Below are positions 1-8,694 of a stretch of 64,000 bases of DNA, piece by piece. Origin of the DNA: Anaeromicropila herbilytica (GTDB lineage: Bacteria > Bacillota > Clostridia > Lachnospirales > Lachnospiraceae); the NCBI RefSeq assembly GCF_016591975.1, contig NZ_AP024169.1, forward strand, positions 3,325,001 through 3,389,000, written 5' to 3'. The notes below the pieces were generated by a model. The model saw only the letters and a program-made list of their open reading frames with translations, was not told where the DNA came from and made no database searches. The position numbers were made by a program, and so were the translations under genes. Positions within the stretch are counted from its first letter, which is position 1. The number at the start of each line of letters is the position of its first letter.

Positions 1-229
1 CTCCAATAACTGATAAAATTATTGCATATAATGCAAAGTCTAGATAAATATCTGGATCTTGTCCTGTTCTTTTTGCTTGTCTTTCCACAACTAGATAACC
101 AGCAACCATACCAAAAGCAATTATCATTCCATAGAATGCAATATCTATACCAAATAGCGTAATGCCTTTGGGTATACCCTGTAATTCAATTCCTAGATTC
201 GGAAATCTTATTCCTGCAATTAAATACAT
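1..229 (-). CDS. lgt: Prolipoprotein diacylglyceryl transferase, N-terminal part (gene runs off window)
   Basis: Reading the minus strand from an ATG at 229 gives an open frame of 76 codons that leaves the window at base 1. The product begins MYLIAGIRFPN, then ITLFGIDIAFYGMIIAFGM, a first membrane segment, then VERQAKRTGQDPDIYLDFALYAI. That layout (short periplasmic start, ITLFG-type hydrophobic helix, RQAKRTGQDPD loop) is the N-terminus of Lgt, the membrane enzyme that moves diacylglycerol from phosphatidylglycerol to the lipobox cysteine of prolipoproteins. An AAAGGGCAGGA stretch precedes the start. The catalytic histidine and arginine motifs lie outside the window, so the call rests on the N-terminus only. 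The gene lies downstream of ychF across a palindromic spacer, so it probably has its own promoter. Confidence 0.8.
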   Translation of the reverse strand, partial: MYLIAGIRFPNLGIELQGIPKGITLFGIDIAFYGMIIAFGMVAGYLVVERQAKRTGQDPDIYLDFALYAIILSVIG

Positions 230-309
230 AATATGAATCCTGCCCTTTCCTATTACTAATTAAATGTAATATAAATAAAATTGTTCCATTTACATTTAAT
301 ATTGCTAAG

Positions 310-366
310 AGTTCCAAAAGTCTTTCTCAACATTCACTTAATAACCAAAATAAGACTTTTGATACT
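310..366. repeat. Short MITE-like inverted-repeat element, copy A
   Basis: Two 15-base arms (310-324 and 352-366) are inverted copies of each other at 13 of 15 positions, with the shared core CAAAAGTCTT. The right half, about 336-374, resembles the right half of the element at 35076-35173 at most positions (shared AAAATAAGAC..TTTG.TACT...ATCCC). Intergenic, between lgt and ychF. No coding potential. Confidence 0.55.
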
Positions 367-379
367 AATATCCCTTGAT

Positions 380-427
380 GAAAAGGAAAGGAAGATAGTG
401 ATTAACTATTAATTTCCTTTCCTTTTC
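380..427 (-). terminator. Palindrome downstream of ychF, possible terminator
   Basis: A 13-bp perfect stem (380-392 with 415-427, GAAAAGGAAAGGA) encloses a smaller ATAGT/ACTAT hairpin. It lies 44 bases past the ychF stop. The U-tract on the minus strand is short (TTTTC), so termination would be weak. It may instead be a processing or mRNA-stability hairpin between ychF and lgt. Confidence 0.4.
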
Positions 428-470
428 TAGATTATTTATATTTAATTATGAAATAAAGAACTAGTAATCC

Positions 471-1568
471 CTAAACATTGAAACGGAATAAAATAACATC
501 TCCATCTTGAACAACATATTCTTTACCTTCTGAACGAACTAGACCCTTATCCTTTGCAGCATTATAACTACCACATTCCGTTAAATTTTGAAAACTAACT
601 ACTTCTGCACGAATGAATCCTCTTTCAAAATCAGTGTGAATCTTACCAGCTGCTCCTGGTGCTTTCGTACCTTTTGTAATTGTCCATGCTCTAGTCTCTT
701 GTGGTCCAGCTGTTAAATAACTAATTAATCCTAGAAGTCGATAACTTGCACGAATAAGTTTTTCCAAACCTGATTCTTTGATTCCTAAATCTTCAAGGAA
801 CATTTTCTTCTCATCTTCTTCTAATTCTGCCATCTCTTGTTCAATTTGTGCACAGATAACAAAAACTTCTGAGTTCTCACCTTTTGCAAAATCTCTAACT
901 TTAGCAACATTAGCATTATTTACTGCGTCGTCAGCCAAATCATCTTCTAATACATTTGCAGCATAGATTACTGGTTTATAAGTTAATAGATTATAACTTT
1001 CTAATAAAGCCAATTCTTCTTCATCGTCTGTATCAAAACCTTTTGCTAGTTTCCCATCTTCTAAATACGCTTTGACTCTTTCTAATAATTCAACTTCTTT
1101 TGCTAATGCTTTATCGTTTTTCGCACCTTTTGATGCTCTTTGCATTCTTCTGTCGATTACTTCAATGTCAGAAAAAATAAGTTCTAGATTAATTGTCTCA
1201 ATATCTCTTAATGGATCAATAGAACCATCTACGTGAATAATATTACTGTCTTCAAAACATCTTACAACATGAACAATTGCATCAACTTCACGAATATTTG
1301 CTAAGAATTGATTTCCTAATCCTTCTCCTTTTGAAGCTCCTTTTACTAAGCCTGCAATATCAACAAATTCAATAGCTGCTGGTAAGATTTTTTGTGAATT
1401 ATATAAATTAGCTAAAGCTTGTAATCTTTCATCTGGTACTGAAACAATCCCTACATTAGGATCAATTGTACAGAATGGATAATTTGCTGATTCAGCTCCT
1501 GCTTTTGTAATAGAATTGAACAATGTACTTTTACCTACATTGGGTAAACCTACGATTCCTAATTTCAT
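471..1568 (-). CDS. ychF: Redox-regulated ribosome-associated ATPase/GTPase YchF (OLA1 family)
   Basis: 365 residues, the normal length for YchF. The Walker A/G1 motif GLPNVGKST is at residues 7-15 and the G3 motif DIAG at 70-73. The G4 position is N205-V-L-E208 rather than NKxD, the hallmark that makes this Obg-family protein prefer ATP over GTP. The C-terminus carries the TGS domain (from about residue 280, TAGPQETRAWTITKGTKAPGAAG). YchF binds the ribosome and is implicated in translational control and oxidative-stress sensitivity. The ATG has a good AAGGAAG site nine bases upstream. It follows thiN by 149 bases, with a hairpin at 1601-1633 in between, and is the last gene of the housekeeping series before lgt. 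Confidence 0.97.
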   Translation of the reverse strand: MKLGIVGLPNVGKSTLFNSITKAGAESANYPFCTIDPNVGIVSVPDERLQALANLYNSQKILPAAIEFVDIAGLVKGASKGEGLGNQFLANIREVDAIVHVVRCFEDSNIIHVDGSIDPLRDIETINLELIFSDIEVIDRRMQRASKGAKNDKALAKEVELLERVKAYLEDGKLAKGFDTDDEEELALLESYNLLTYKPVIYAANVLEDDLADDAVNNANVAKVRDFAKGENSEVFVICAQIEQEMAELEEDEKKMFLEDLGIKESGLEKLIRASYRLLGLISYLTAGPQETRAWTITKGTKAPGAAGKIHTDFERGFIRAEVVSFQNLTECGSYNAAKDKGLVRSEGKEYVVQDGDVILFRFNV

Positions 1569-1600
1569 TTGTGTCTTCCTTTCAAGGTTTATTTATTTCA

Positions 1601-1633
1601 TAGAATTAGAGTATCAAAAAAAATCTAATTCTA
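1601..1633. other. 10-bp perfect hairpin between thiN and ychF
   Basis: Arms TAGAATTAGA (1601-1610) and TCTAATTCTA (1624-1633) pair perfectly around a 13-base loop that is T-rich on the minus strand. The stem is A/T-only and no U-tract follows it on the minus strand, so it is a poor terminator. It could be a regulatory or processing structure in the ychF leader. Confidence 0.35.
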
Positions 1634-1717
1634 TTATTTTCATTATTTTACTCGCATTAACACAATGCATTTTAACATATTAATAAAAAAATGGAAAGAT
1701 AAATTTTACTTATCAAG

Positions 1718-2398
1718 TCAGTCTTTTGACTCTACAACAATTAAGATTCCACTCTTTATCAGAATATCTCCATATTCGTCTTCTAATTCATTACTTACTC
1801 CAAGGCTATCGCCAATAATCAATGTCCTATCTTGAAGTGGATATTTAAACCCCTCTAAAGATACCCCCTCAACCTTCTCTGTAAGTGGTAAAAGCGATAT
1901 ATATTTGCCATATTGTTTTAGTTTTTCAATTTTGATACTATTTCTATGCAAACCGTCCATAAGATATATTTTATTATGATGATCGATAATGGTTGCTTCT
2001 ATACCTTGTAAAAGTGGCAGCATCAGTAAATTAACATTGGCAAGCACATGATCAAAGCGACTTCCGGTAGCTCCAACCAATATTATTTTTGTACATTGTA
2101 ATGAAAGAGCTAACTCAATTGCAATTTGGGTGTCAGTGCTATCTTTGATTGGATTATATACTTTTAATGTCGTATCTATTTTACCATCCGATATGCTCTG
2201 TCGATAATGTTCTAGAACAGTTGCATCCACAGAGTCAAAATCACCAACTAAATAATCAATCTTAAGCTTACACTGGGTCGCAATCTCTAACCCCCGATCT
2301 ACAGCAATCGTAATATTAAATTGATTTTTTTTCCTCACATTTTCTAACAACTGCTCTGTAACCTCTCCACCAGTTATTATTAAAACTACATTCTGCAT
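1718..2398 (-). CDS. thiN: Thiamine diphosphokinase (thiamine pyrophosphokinase)
   Basis: 226 residues, typical ThiN length. Family motifs: DRGLEIA followed by DYLVGDFDSV (about residues 34-58), DSTDTQIAIELAL (about 86-98) and GATGSRFDHVLANVNLL (about 109-125). These form the ATP/thiamine site of the enzyme that converts thiamine plus ATP to thiamine diphosphate and AMP. The C-terminal half is the beta-sandwich substrate-binding domain. GGAGTGTAAGA precedes the ATG. In B. subtilis thiN follows rpe directly; here a PilZ gene sits between them (41-base gap to thiN). No TPP riboswitch is visible upstream, consistent with a salvage enzyme carried in a housekeeping operon. Confidence 0.93.
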   Translation of the reverse strand: MQNVVLIITGGEVTEQLLENVRKKNQFNITIAVDRGLEIATQCKLKIDYLVGDFDSVDATVLEHYRQSISDGKIDTTLKVYNPIKDSTDTQIAIELALSLQCTKIILVGATGSRFDHVLANVNLLMLPLLQGIEATIIDHHNKIYLMDGLHRNSIKIEKLKQYGKYISLLPLTEKVEGVSLEGFKYPLQDRTLIIGDSLGVSNELEDEYGDILIKSGILIVVESKD

Positions 2399-2439
2399 TC
2401 TTACACTCCATCTGCAACTAGTTACTTAATATACTTTGC

Positions 2440-3156
2440 TTAACTGTCTTTTCTAACCTTATGTATTATCTTTCTCTGTAAATTGAATATATGCTTAGGT
2501 AATTCCCTACTAGATTGTATAAATTCACATCCATAACAATAACGATAGACATTATGGTAAGCCTTTGTAATTCGAATTACTTTTACTTTACAATGCATAT
2601 CACCAAAATCTGTTGATAAATCAAAAGCAATCTCGTCTCCCACTTTGAATTCCTCATTGGCATAAATTCCAATCCCAGTTTCGGACAAATCCTTCATGTA
2701 TCCTTCACATATTTTTTCATCAAACAGATCCAAGTCCATATAATTTTGCAATATAGATAAGTCATCAAATTCATCAAGCTTAAATTCCATCATATCTTCA
2801 TTCAGAACACTATAATGTAATATTAAAGAGGTTCCATATTCTACGCGATAAGCATTTCTTCGATTATATATCGTTCCCTTTTTCTGTGACATAAAATAAT
2901 GAACTTGATCATCATCAAGTTCAGTTACTCCTGCTTTAACATTCTCCCAAAGGTATAGACTTTGCCCATGCTTATATATTATGTCAACCTGATCTGAATC
3001 TAAAAATCGAAATACTCTTTTATTCTTCGCAATTAATGTAACGAAAACATGATCATCATTTACATCCTCAATTTTACTTACGACTCGATATTTATACCCA
3101 TCTCTTGTGACATAAATATTTACTGTTTTACCTGGACTTAGCTCCTTTAGATACAT
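2440..3156 (-). CDS. PilZ-domain protein, putative c-di-GMP effector
   Basis: 238 residues. The N-terminal 100 residues (LSPGKTVNIYVTRDGYKYRV..) resemble the YcgR-N/flagellar-brake-like beta barrel. The C-terminal PilZ domain shows both nucleotide-contact motifs: RRNAYR (about 98-103; RxxxR type) and DLSETG (about 157-162; D/NxSxxG type). No membrane segment. The start is well supported by AAGGAGGTATTAAGTC before the ATG, a site that lies inside the end of rpe, so the two genes overlap by 29 bases and are probably translationally coupled. Inference: a c-di-GMP-responsive protein, perhaps YcgR-like and acting on motility or surface functions. The neighbourhood (rpe, rsgA, PASTA kinase) does not reveal its target. 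Confidence 0.82.
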   Translation of the reverse strand: MYLKELSPGKTVNIYVTRDGYKYRVVSKIEDVNDDHVFVTLIAKNKRVFRFLDSDQVDIIYKHGQSLYLWENVKAGVTELDDDQVHYFMSQKKGTIYNRRNAYRVEYGTSLILHYSVLNEDMMEFKLDEFDDLSILQNYMDLDLFDEKICEGYMKDLSETGIGIYANEEFKVGDEIAFDLSTDFGDMHCKVKVIRITKAYHNVYRYCYGCEFIQSSRELPKHIFNLQRKIIHKVRKDS

Positions 3157-3805
3157 GACTTAATACCTCCTTGAATGCAACCGTATTTTCTAAAATATCG
3201 CCTGTAAATATAGCAGAGCCTGCTACAAATACATCCGCACCTGCTTCCATTACCTGCGCCACATTCTCTAATGTAATCCCACCATCTACTTCAATTTCTA
3301 TAGATAGTTTTTTCTTATCAATTATCTCTCTTAACTGTTTCGTTTTCTCTAGCGTATATGGTATAAACTTCTGTCCTCCAAAGCCTGGATTTACACTCAT
3401 AATTACAACCATGTCTAGTTCATCTAATACATAATCAAGTACATTAAGAGGTGTAGCTGGATTTAATGCAACTCCAACCTTTGCCCCTAACTCTTTTATT
3501 CTTTTTATTGTCCTGTCTAAATGATTACAGCTTTCAGCATGTACTGTTATGATATCAGCACCTGCTTCATATACATCTTGTACATATCTTATTGGTTCAT
3601 TAATCATAAGATGTGCATCAAATATACACTTCGTCTTATCTCGTATTGATTTCATTATAGGCATTCCAATAGAAATACTTGGAACGAAGGCTCCATCCAT
3701 AATATCAATGTGTATATAATCTGCTCCTGCTTTTTCAATCGTCATTACTTCTTCACCAAGTTTTGAAAAATCTGCTGCTAATATTGATGGCGCCAATTTA
3801 TACAT
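3128..3805 (-). CDS. rpe: Ribulose-phosphate 3-epimerase
   Basis: 225 residues, full length for this TIM-barrel enzyme, which interconverts D-ribulose 5-phosphate and D-xylulose 5-phosphate in the pentose phosphate pathway. Visible active-site and metal motifs: PSILAADF near the start, HIDIMDGAFVP (about 32-42, with the catalytic Asp), DAHLMI (about 64-69), VMSVNPGFGGQ (about 136-146) and EVDGGI (about 172-177). AGGGTAAAAT precedes the ATG. It lies 87 bases after rsgA in the conserved prkC-rsgA-rpe order, and its last 29 bases overlap the PilZ gene. Confidence 0.96.
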   Translation of the reverse strand: MYKLAPSILAADFSKLGEEVMTIEKAGADYIHIDIMDGAFVPSISIGMPIMKSIRDKTKCIFDAHLMINEPIRYVQDVYEAGADIITVHAESCNHLDRTIKRIKELGAKVGVALNPATPLNVLDYVLDELDMVVIMSVNPGFGGQKFIPYTLEKTKQLREIIDKKKLSIEIEVDGGITLENVAQVMEAGADVFVAGSAIFTGDILENTVAFKEVLSHVSKGAKSR

Positions 3806-3892
3806 ATTTTACCCTTGCCTTTCAATTCTAAATATTTTATCAATCAATAGATCAACACAAATAACTAAGTTAGAAACTTTATTTCATCCACC

Positions 3893-4771
3893 TTAGTATT
3901 TCCTTTGATCCTTTAATTCTTGATATATTGTTACATAGTTGCGATATCTTACTTCACTTATTTCTCCAAGTTCTAGCGCATCTTTTACTCTACAATCCGG
4001 TTCGTTAATATGAATACATCCTTTATAACGACAACCTTCTTCATATTCAGTAAACTCTGAAAAATAGTCTTTTAACTCATTACATTCAATTCCATCTAAG
4101 TATAATGAACTAAATCCTGGAGTATCCATGATATAACTTGTTTCATTAATATAATGAAGTTCTGAATGCCTTGTCGTGTGCTTTCCTCTCTGAATCTTGT
4201 CACTGATTGCACCTGTTTCCATATTTGCATTAGGTGTAATTTGATTAATTAGAGAAGACTTACCAACCCCAGATGGCCCTGCAAGTACCGTTGTTTTATC
4301 TTCCAACAACGCTTGTACAGCTTGAATCCCTTCATCAAGAACAGTGCTTGTTCCAATCACTTGATATCCACATGAACGGTATATGTTACTTAAGTTATCA
4401 AACTCGTCCTCAGATACCAAATCACTTTTATTAAAACATATGATTGTATTGACACCTTCTTTAAGCATCATGATCAGAAATCGATCCAATAAATTAAGAT
4501 TTGGTTTCGGAGAAGAAACAGCAAAAATAATAATTGCTTGATCTACATTAGAAACCATTGGACGTATTAACTGATTCTTTCTTTCTAATATTTTTACAAT
4601 ATTGCCCTTTTTATTACTTTCATCAATAACATCAATATCTACATTATCACCTACAAGAGGTTTTATCTTTTGACTTCGAAATATTCCTTTGGCTTTACAT
4701 TCATATACTCCCATGTAGGGAGTATGAATGTAATAAAAGCCAGCAATTCCTTTTATAATCTTTCCTTGCAT
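3893..4771 (-). CDS. rsgA: Small-ribosomal-subunit biogenesis GTPase RsgA
   Basis: 292 residues. The G motifs are in circularly permuted order, diagnostic of RsgA/YloQ: G4 NKSD at 114-117, then G1 GPSGVGKSS at 165-173, then G3 DTPGF at 216-220. An OB-fold precedes the GTPase. A C-terminal zinc-binding set C247, C252, H254, C260 (CRYKGCIHINEPDC) is intact. The protein is a late 30S maturation factor. Its ATG shares one base with the prkC stop (TTAATG), showing translational coupling. In B. subtilis RsgA/CpgA is a PrkC substrate, which fits this gene order. Confidence 0.96.
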   Translation of the reverse strand: MQGKIIKGIAGFYYIHTPYMGVYECKAKGIFRSQKIKPLVGDNVDIDVIDESNKKGNIVKILERKNQLIRPMVSNVDQAIIIFAVSSPKPNLNLLDRFLIMMLKEGVNTIICFNKSDLVSEDEFDNLSNIYRSCGYQVIGTSTVLDEGIQAVQALLEDKTTVLAGPSGVGKSSLINQITPNANMETGAISDKIQRGKHTTRHSELHYINETSYIMDTPGFSSLYLDGIECNELKDYFSEFTEYEEGCRYKGCIHINEPDCRVKDALELGEISEVRYRNYVTIYQELKDQRKY

Positions 4772-6855
4772 TAATTAGCCACCTTGTTAAAAGTCACAAC
4801 CCAAGTACCTGCACACAATTCATCATTTAGGTACATTTTAATCGTACCTTTTGAAGTAGAACTTCCCTTAATTGGAACTGTTAGTGGGAAATCACCATAA
4901 CCTACAGTCTCTTCGTATACATCTGAGGTTACACCATCCTGAGTTAATTCAAGTCGAATAACACCACTTTCTGTTTCATCAACAAAAGGATTATCATCAT
5001 CAGATATCGTTACACTACCTTCATATGAATACGACTTTTGTTCAGGTCCAAGGCTTACAGTAAATCCAATCTCTGTGCCTTCTTCCACTTTCTCATTTAC
5101 CGAATAATTCTGATAAATTACATGACCTTTTTCAAATTTGTCTGAATTCTTGTAATCAACTTTACCTACTTTTAGTCCACTTTGTTTTAGTAAATTTTTT
5201 GCATCAGCTTCCGTCATATCTGATAAATCAGGAACATATACAGATTCCACTTTCTTACCTTTACTTACTACAACAGTGACAGAGTCTCCTTCTACAACTG
5301 CTGAACCTGCTGCTGGGTTCGTACTAATAACATTTCCTTCATCTATTGAATCACTATAATCATAATCATGCTTAACATTAAGATTATTCTCTGTTAATAT
5401 TGTAACCGCTTCTTTATCTGTTTTATTCGCTAAATCAGGAAGTTTAAACGATTCAGGTCCACTACTTACTACTAGTTGAACTTCATCATTCGCTTTTGCT
5501 GATTCGCCATTTTCAGGAGTTTGTGATATAATACGATCCTTTTCTACTGAATCGGATGTTTCATAAGTATATTTCGGACTTAATCCTGCGTCTGATAATA
5601 TCTTAGTAGCTTCATCTAATGTCTTATTGGTAACATCTGGAACTTCGATTTCAGCATCTGGAGATGCAGATGGAGATCCGCTAACATCAGGAGACTCTAC
5701 TACATTTTCTATATTATTATTGTTTTTATCATTTCCTGAGAATTTAAATAATCCTGACGATTTACCAACTAATACCAAAATAATAATAACTAGAACAACT
5801 ACTAATCCAATTCCTCCAAATACCATGATTTTCTCAAGTTTTGGATCAACATCACGATCTAATTCTTCATCGTCTTCTTTTTCATCGTTTTCTTCTTCAT
5901 CGTAATCATCTTCATCATCAATAGGAGCAGTTCCTCTTTTGGAAGCACTACGAATATGATTCACTTCATCTTCTGATATATTAATCGTTGGTGAATCATC
6001 AATAGCAGTTGGTGCAATCTTAACAAAGTCACCATTAGGATTCACAATTGCTTTCTTTAAATCTGCGATTAATTCACCTGCGGATAAATATCTTCTCTCA
6101 GGTTTCTTCTGCATACATTTTTGAACTATTCGATCCACACTTACTGGTATCGATGAGTCTAATTGTCTTAATGGGGTAGCTTCTCCTTGAATATGAAGTA
6201 AAGCTACAGATACTGTATTATCACCAGCAAAAGGTACCATACCAGAAAGCATCTCGTATAAAGTAACACCAAGAGAATAGATATCACTCTTCTCATCACT
6301 ATATCCACCTCTTGCTTGCTCTGGTGAAATATAATGAACGGATCCCATTGCGTTGGAGGTTATTGTATTGGATGATGCAGCCTTTGCAATACCAAAATCC
6401 GTTACCTTTACTTTACCTTCCTTGGAAATAATTATATTTTGTGGTTTTATATCACGATGAATGATATGATTTGTATGTGCAGCTTCCATACCTTGAGCTA
6501 TCTGAATAGCAATTCCAATTGCTTCTTTTAACTCTAGTTTACCTTTACGTTCAATAAAAGTCTTTAACGTAATTCCTTCTACTAATTCCATTACGATGTA
6601 ATATACACCATCTTCTTCACCTACATCGTATACATTTACTATATTAGGGTGTGACAATCCAGCTGCTGACTGAGCTTCCCCTCTGAATTTATTAACAAAT
6701 GTAGTATCATCACTAAATTCTTGTTTTAATATTTTAATTGCTACATATCGATTTAATCTATGACATTTTGCCTTGTAGACGTCTGCCATTCCACCGGATC
6801 CAACTTTATCAATAATCTCATATCGATCACTAATAAACATCCCTGGTTTTATCAT
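4771..6855 (-). CDS. prkC: PASTA-domain serine/threonine protein kinase
   Basis: 694 residues from the ATG at 6855; a GTG three codons earlier abuts the AGAGG site, whereas this ATG lies eight bases past it. The kinase domain (about 10-270) has GSGGMADVYKA, catalytic VAIK (K41), HRDIKPQN (D135) and DFG (153-155). A very acidic linker (about 313-337, nearly all D/E) precedes one membrane helix (about 344-363). Three extracellular PASTA repeats follow (about 402-465, 470-533, 538-603), each opening with a V/LPDL/V motif. A further 90-residue beta-rich C-terminal segment lies beyond PASTA3. The family senses muropeptides and controls growth, germination and wall metabolism. Its cognate phosphatase lies immediately upstream (15-base gap). 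Confidence 0.96.
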   Translation of the reverse strand: MIKPGMFISDRYEIIDKVGSGGMADVYKAKCHRLNRYVAIKILKQEFSDDTTFVNKFRGEAQSAAGLSHPNIVNVYDVGEEDGVYYIVMELVEGITLKTFIERKGKLELKEAIGIAIQIAQGMEAAHTNHIIHRDIKPQNIIISKEGKVKVTDFGIAKAASSNTITSNAMGSVHYISPEQARGGYSDEKSDIYSLGVTLYEMLSGMVPFAGDNTVSVALLHIQGEATPLRQLDSSIPVSVDRIVQKCMQKKPERRYLSAGELIADLKKAIVNPNGDFVKIAPTAIDDSPTINISEDEVNHIRSASKRGTAPIDDEDDYDEEENDEKEDDEELDRDVDPKLEKIMVFGGIGLVVVLVIIILVLVGKSSGLFKFSGNDKNNNNIENVVESPDVSGSPSASPDAEIEVPDVTNKTLDEATKILSDAGLSPKYTYETSDSVEKDRIISQTPENGESAKANDEVQLVVSSGPESFKLPDLANKTDKEAVTILTENNLNVKHDYDYSDSIDEGNVISTNPAAGSAVVEGDSVTVVVSKGKKVESVYVPDLSDMTEADAKNLLKQSGLKVGKVDYKNSDKFEKGHVIYQNYSVNEKVEEGTEIGFTVSLGPEQKSYSYEGSVTISDDDNPFVDETESGVIRLELTQDGVTSDVYEETVGYGDFPLTVPIKGSSTSKGTIKMYLNDELCAGTWVVTFNKVAN

Positions 6856-6870
6856 ATCTTTCACCTCTCT

Positions 6871-7593
6871 TTATGGTCTTACGATTATAATAGCAATATT
6901 ATCATTGCCACCATATTCATTTGCTGCCTCTATTAACTTACTCGCAGCTTTCTCAATGTCATCCGGGTATTCTTTCATAATTCTTAAAATATCATCATCG
7001 TCCATCATATTCGAAAGACCATCAGAACACATAAGTATAGTATCATCTTCTGTAATATTTACTTCAAAGAAGTCAGGAACTACTAATTGATTGGCACCAA
7101 GTGCTCTTGTAATTATATTCTTATTCGGATGTAATCTTGCATCTTTTCTTTCAATTTCACCTGTTTTAACCATTTCTTCTACTAAAGAATGATCTTCGGT
7201 TATCTGCTTAATCGTATCATTCACAATATAAAGTCTACTATCTCCGATATTAGCAACATATAAGACATCTTCCATAATGGTAGCTAAGACAAATGTTGTA
7301 CCCATTCCTTCTAAATCACTGCTTTTCTTAGCCTCTTCTATAAGCAATTTATTAGCGTTTGTAATAGCTGCTTCTATAATTCCTATTGGAGTTTTCTGAT
7401 TTCCATTCACTATTGTATGAATTACGGATTCAACGCAAAATCTAGAAGCATAATCACCTGCATTATGTCCTCCCATACCATCTGCAACAATAAATAAATT
7501 AGGAAGACTACCTACTGCATTTTCTTGACTGTAGACATAATCTTGATTCACTTTTCGCTTCATTCCGACATCTGTAATTGAAAATGATTTCAT
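6871..7593 (-). CDS. prpC: PP2C-family protein phosphatase, cognate of PrkC
   Basis: 240 residues, the compact bacterial PPM/PP2C size. Metal-site and family motifs in order: DVGMKRKVNQD (about 8-18), VADGMGGHNAGDYAS (about 37-51), GDSRLY (about 117-122), EDHSLV, CSDGLSNMM (about 188-196) and GGNDNIAIIIV near the C-terminus. It dephosphorylates PrkC and its targets. The SD (AGGAGGAGACAGC) overlaps the rlmN stop region and the gene ends 15 bases before prkC, so the two are co-expressed, as in most Firmicutes. Confidence 0.95.
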   Translation of the reverse strand: MKSFSITDVGMKRKVNQDYVYSQENAVGSLPNLFIVADGMGGHNAGDYASRFCVESVIHTIVNGNQKTPIGIIEAAITNANKLLIEEAKKSSDLEGMGTTFVLATIMEDVLYVANIGDSRLYIVNDTIKQITEDHSLVEEMVKTGEIERKDARLHPNKNIITRALGANQLVVPDFFEVNITEDDTILMCSDGLSNMMDDDDILRIMKEYPDDIEKAASKLIEAANEYGGNDNIAIIIVRP

Positions 7594-7604
7594 GCTGTCT
7601 CCTC

Positions 7605-8648
7605 CTAATCCTCACTATTTTGATCCATATAACTTTTTCTTAATTGTCCACAAGCAGCGTCAATATCCGCGCCCATTTCTCTTCTAATAGTAACATTTAT
7701 TCTATTTTTTTCAAGTATATTTTTAAAATTTTGTATAAATTTACCTTGTGAATGTTTGTAATTTCGTTCTTTAATAGGGTTTACCGGAATCAAATTGACA
7801 TGGCAATTGAGACCTTTTAACTTCTTCACAAGCTCCATAGCATTATCACTACTATCATTAACACCTTCTACCAAGCTATATTCGAAGGTAAGTCTACGCT
7901 TTGTCTTATTATAATAATACTTACAAGCATCCAAAATGGTTGCAATATCATATTTATTAGCAACTGGCATTAACTCTTTTCTTACCTCATCATTTGGTGC
8001 GTGTAAAGATATAGCCAAAGTAATCTGTAACTCTTCATCCGCTAGCATACGAATCTTCTCTACTAGTCCGCATGTTGATACGGTAATGTTTCTTTGACTA
8101 ATATTCAACCCATTTTCATCTGAGACGAGTTCAATAAATTTCAATAAATTATCATAATTATCAAAAGGCTCTCCTGTTCCCATTACTACAATGTTAGATA
8201 CTCTTTCATTTGATAATTTCTGAATCTGATATATCTGATCAAGCATCTCAGAAGGTGTTAAATTTCTTTCTAAGCCTCCTAAGGTAGAGGCGCAGAATTT
8301 ACACCCCATTCTACAACCGACTTGCGATGAAATACAGACAGAATTACCATGCTTATACTTCATTAATACACTTTCAATTACTCGATCATCATATAGTCGG
8401 AATAAGAATTTACTTGTTTCATCTTCTTTTGAAGTTCTTTGATCTACCTTTTCTACACGTATTATCTCGTAGTTATCTTTTAATTTTTCTCTTAAATCTT
8501 TTGATAAATTTGACATCTCGTCAAAATCATCAATTAGTTTCTTATGTAGCCATTCGTATATTTGTTTTGCACGAAATGGCTTTTCTCCTATCAAACGAAT
8601 ACTTTCCTTTAATTCCTCATAATTTAAGGATTTAATATCTATTTTCAT
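7605..8648 (-). CDS. rlmN: 23S rRNA (adenine2503-C2)/tRNA methyltransferase RlmN, radical SAM
   Basis: 347 residues from the ATG at 8648. An ATG four codons upstream has no ribosome binding site, while GGGAG lies five bases before this one. Radical-SAM cluster CxxxCxxC at C112, C116, C119 (GCRMGCKFCAST). A C-terminal AACGQL motif supplies the methyl-carrying cysteine. RlmN C2-methylates A2503 of 23S rRNA and A37 of some tRNAs. Located between rsmB and prpC as in B. subtilis. A six-base inverted repeat (TACCAA/TTGGTA, 8663-8677) sits just upstream. Confidence 0.96.
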   Translation of the reverse strand: MKIDIKSLNYEELKESIRLIGEKPFRAKQIYEWLHKKLIDDFDEMSNLSKDLREKLKDNYEIIRVEKVDQRTSKEDETSKFLFRLYDDRVIESVLMKYKHGNSVCISSQVGCRMGCKFCASTLGGLERNLTPSEMLDQIYQIQKLSNERVSNIVVMGTGEPFDNYDNLLKFIELVSDENGLNISQRNITVSTCGLVEKIRMLADEELQITLAISLHAPNDEVRKELMPVANKYDIATILDACKYYYNKTKRRLTFEYSLVEGVNDSSDNAMELVKKLKGLNCHVNLIPVNPIKERNYKHSQGKFIQNFKNILEKNRINVTIRREMGADIDAACGQLRKSYMDQNSED

Positions 8649-8694
8649 GTAATCTCCCATCTACCAAATACTTGGTAAAAAATTCAGGATTCTT

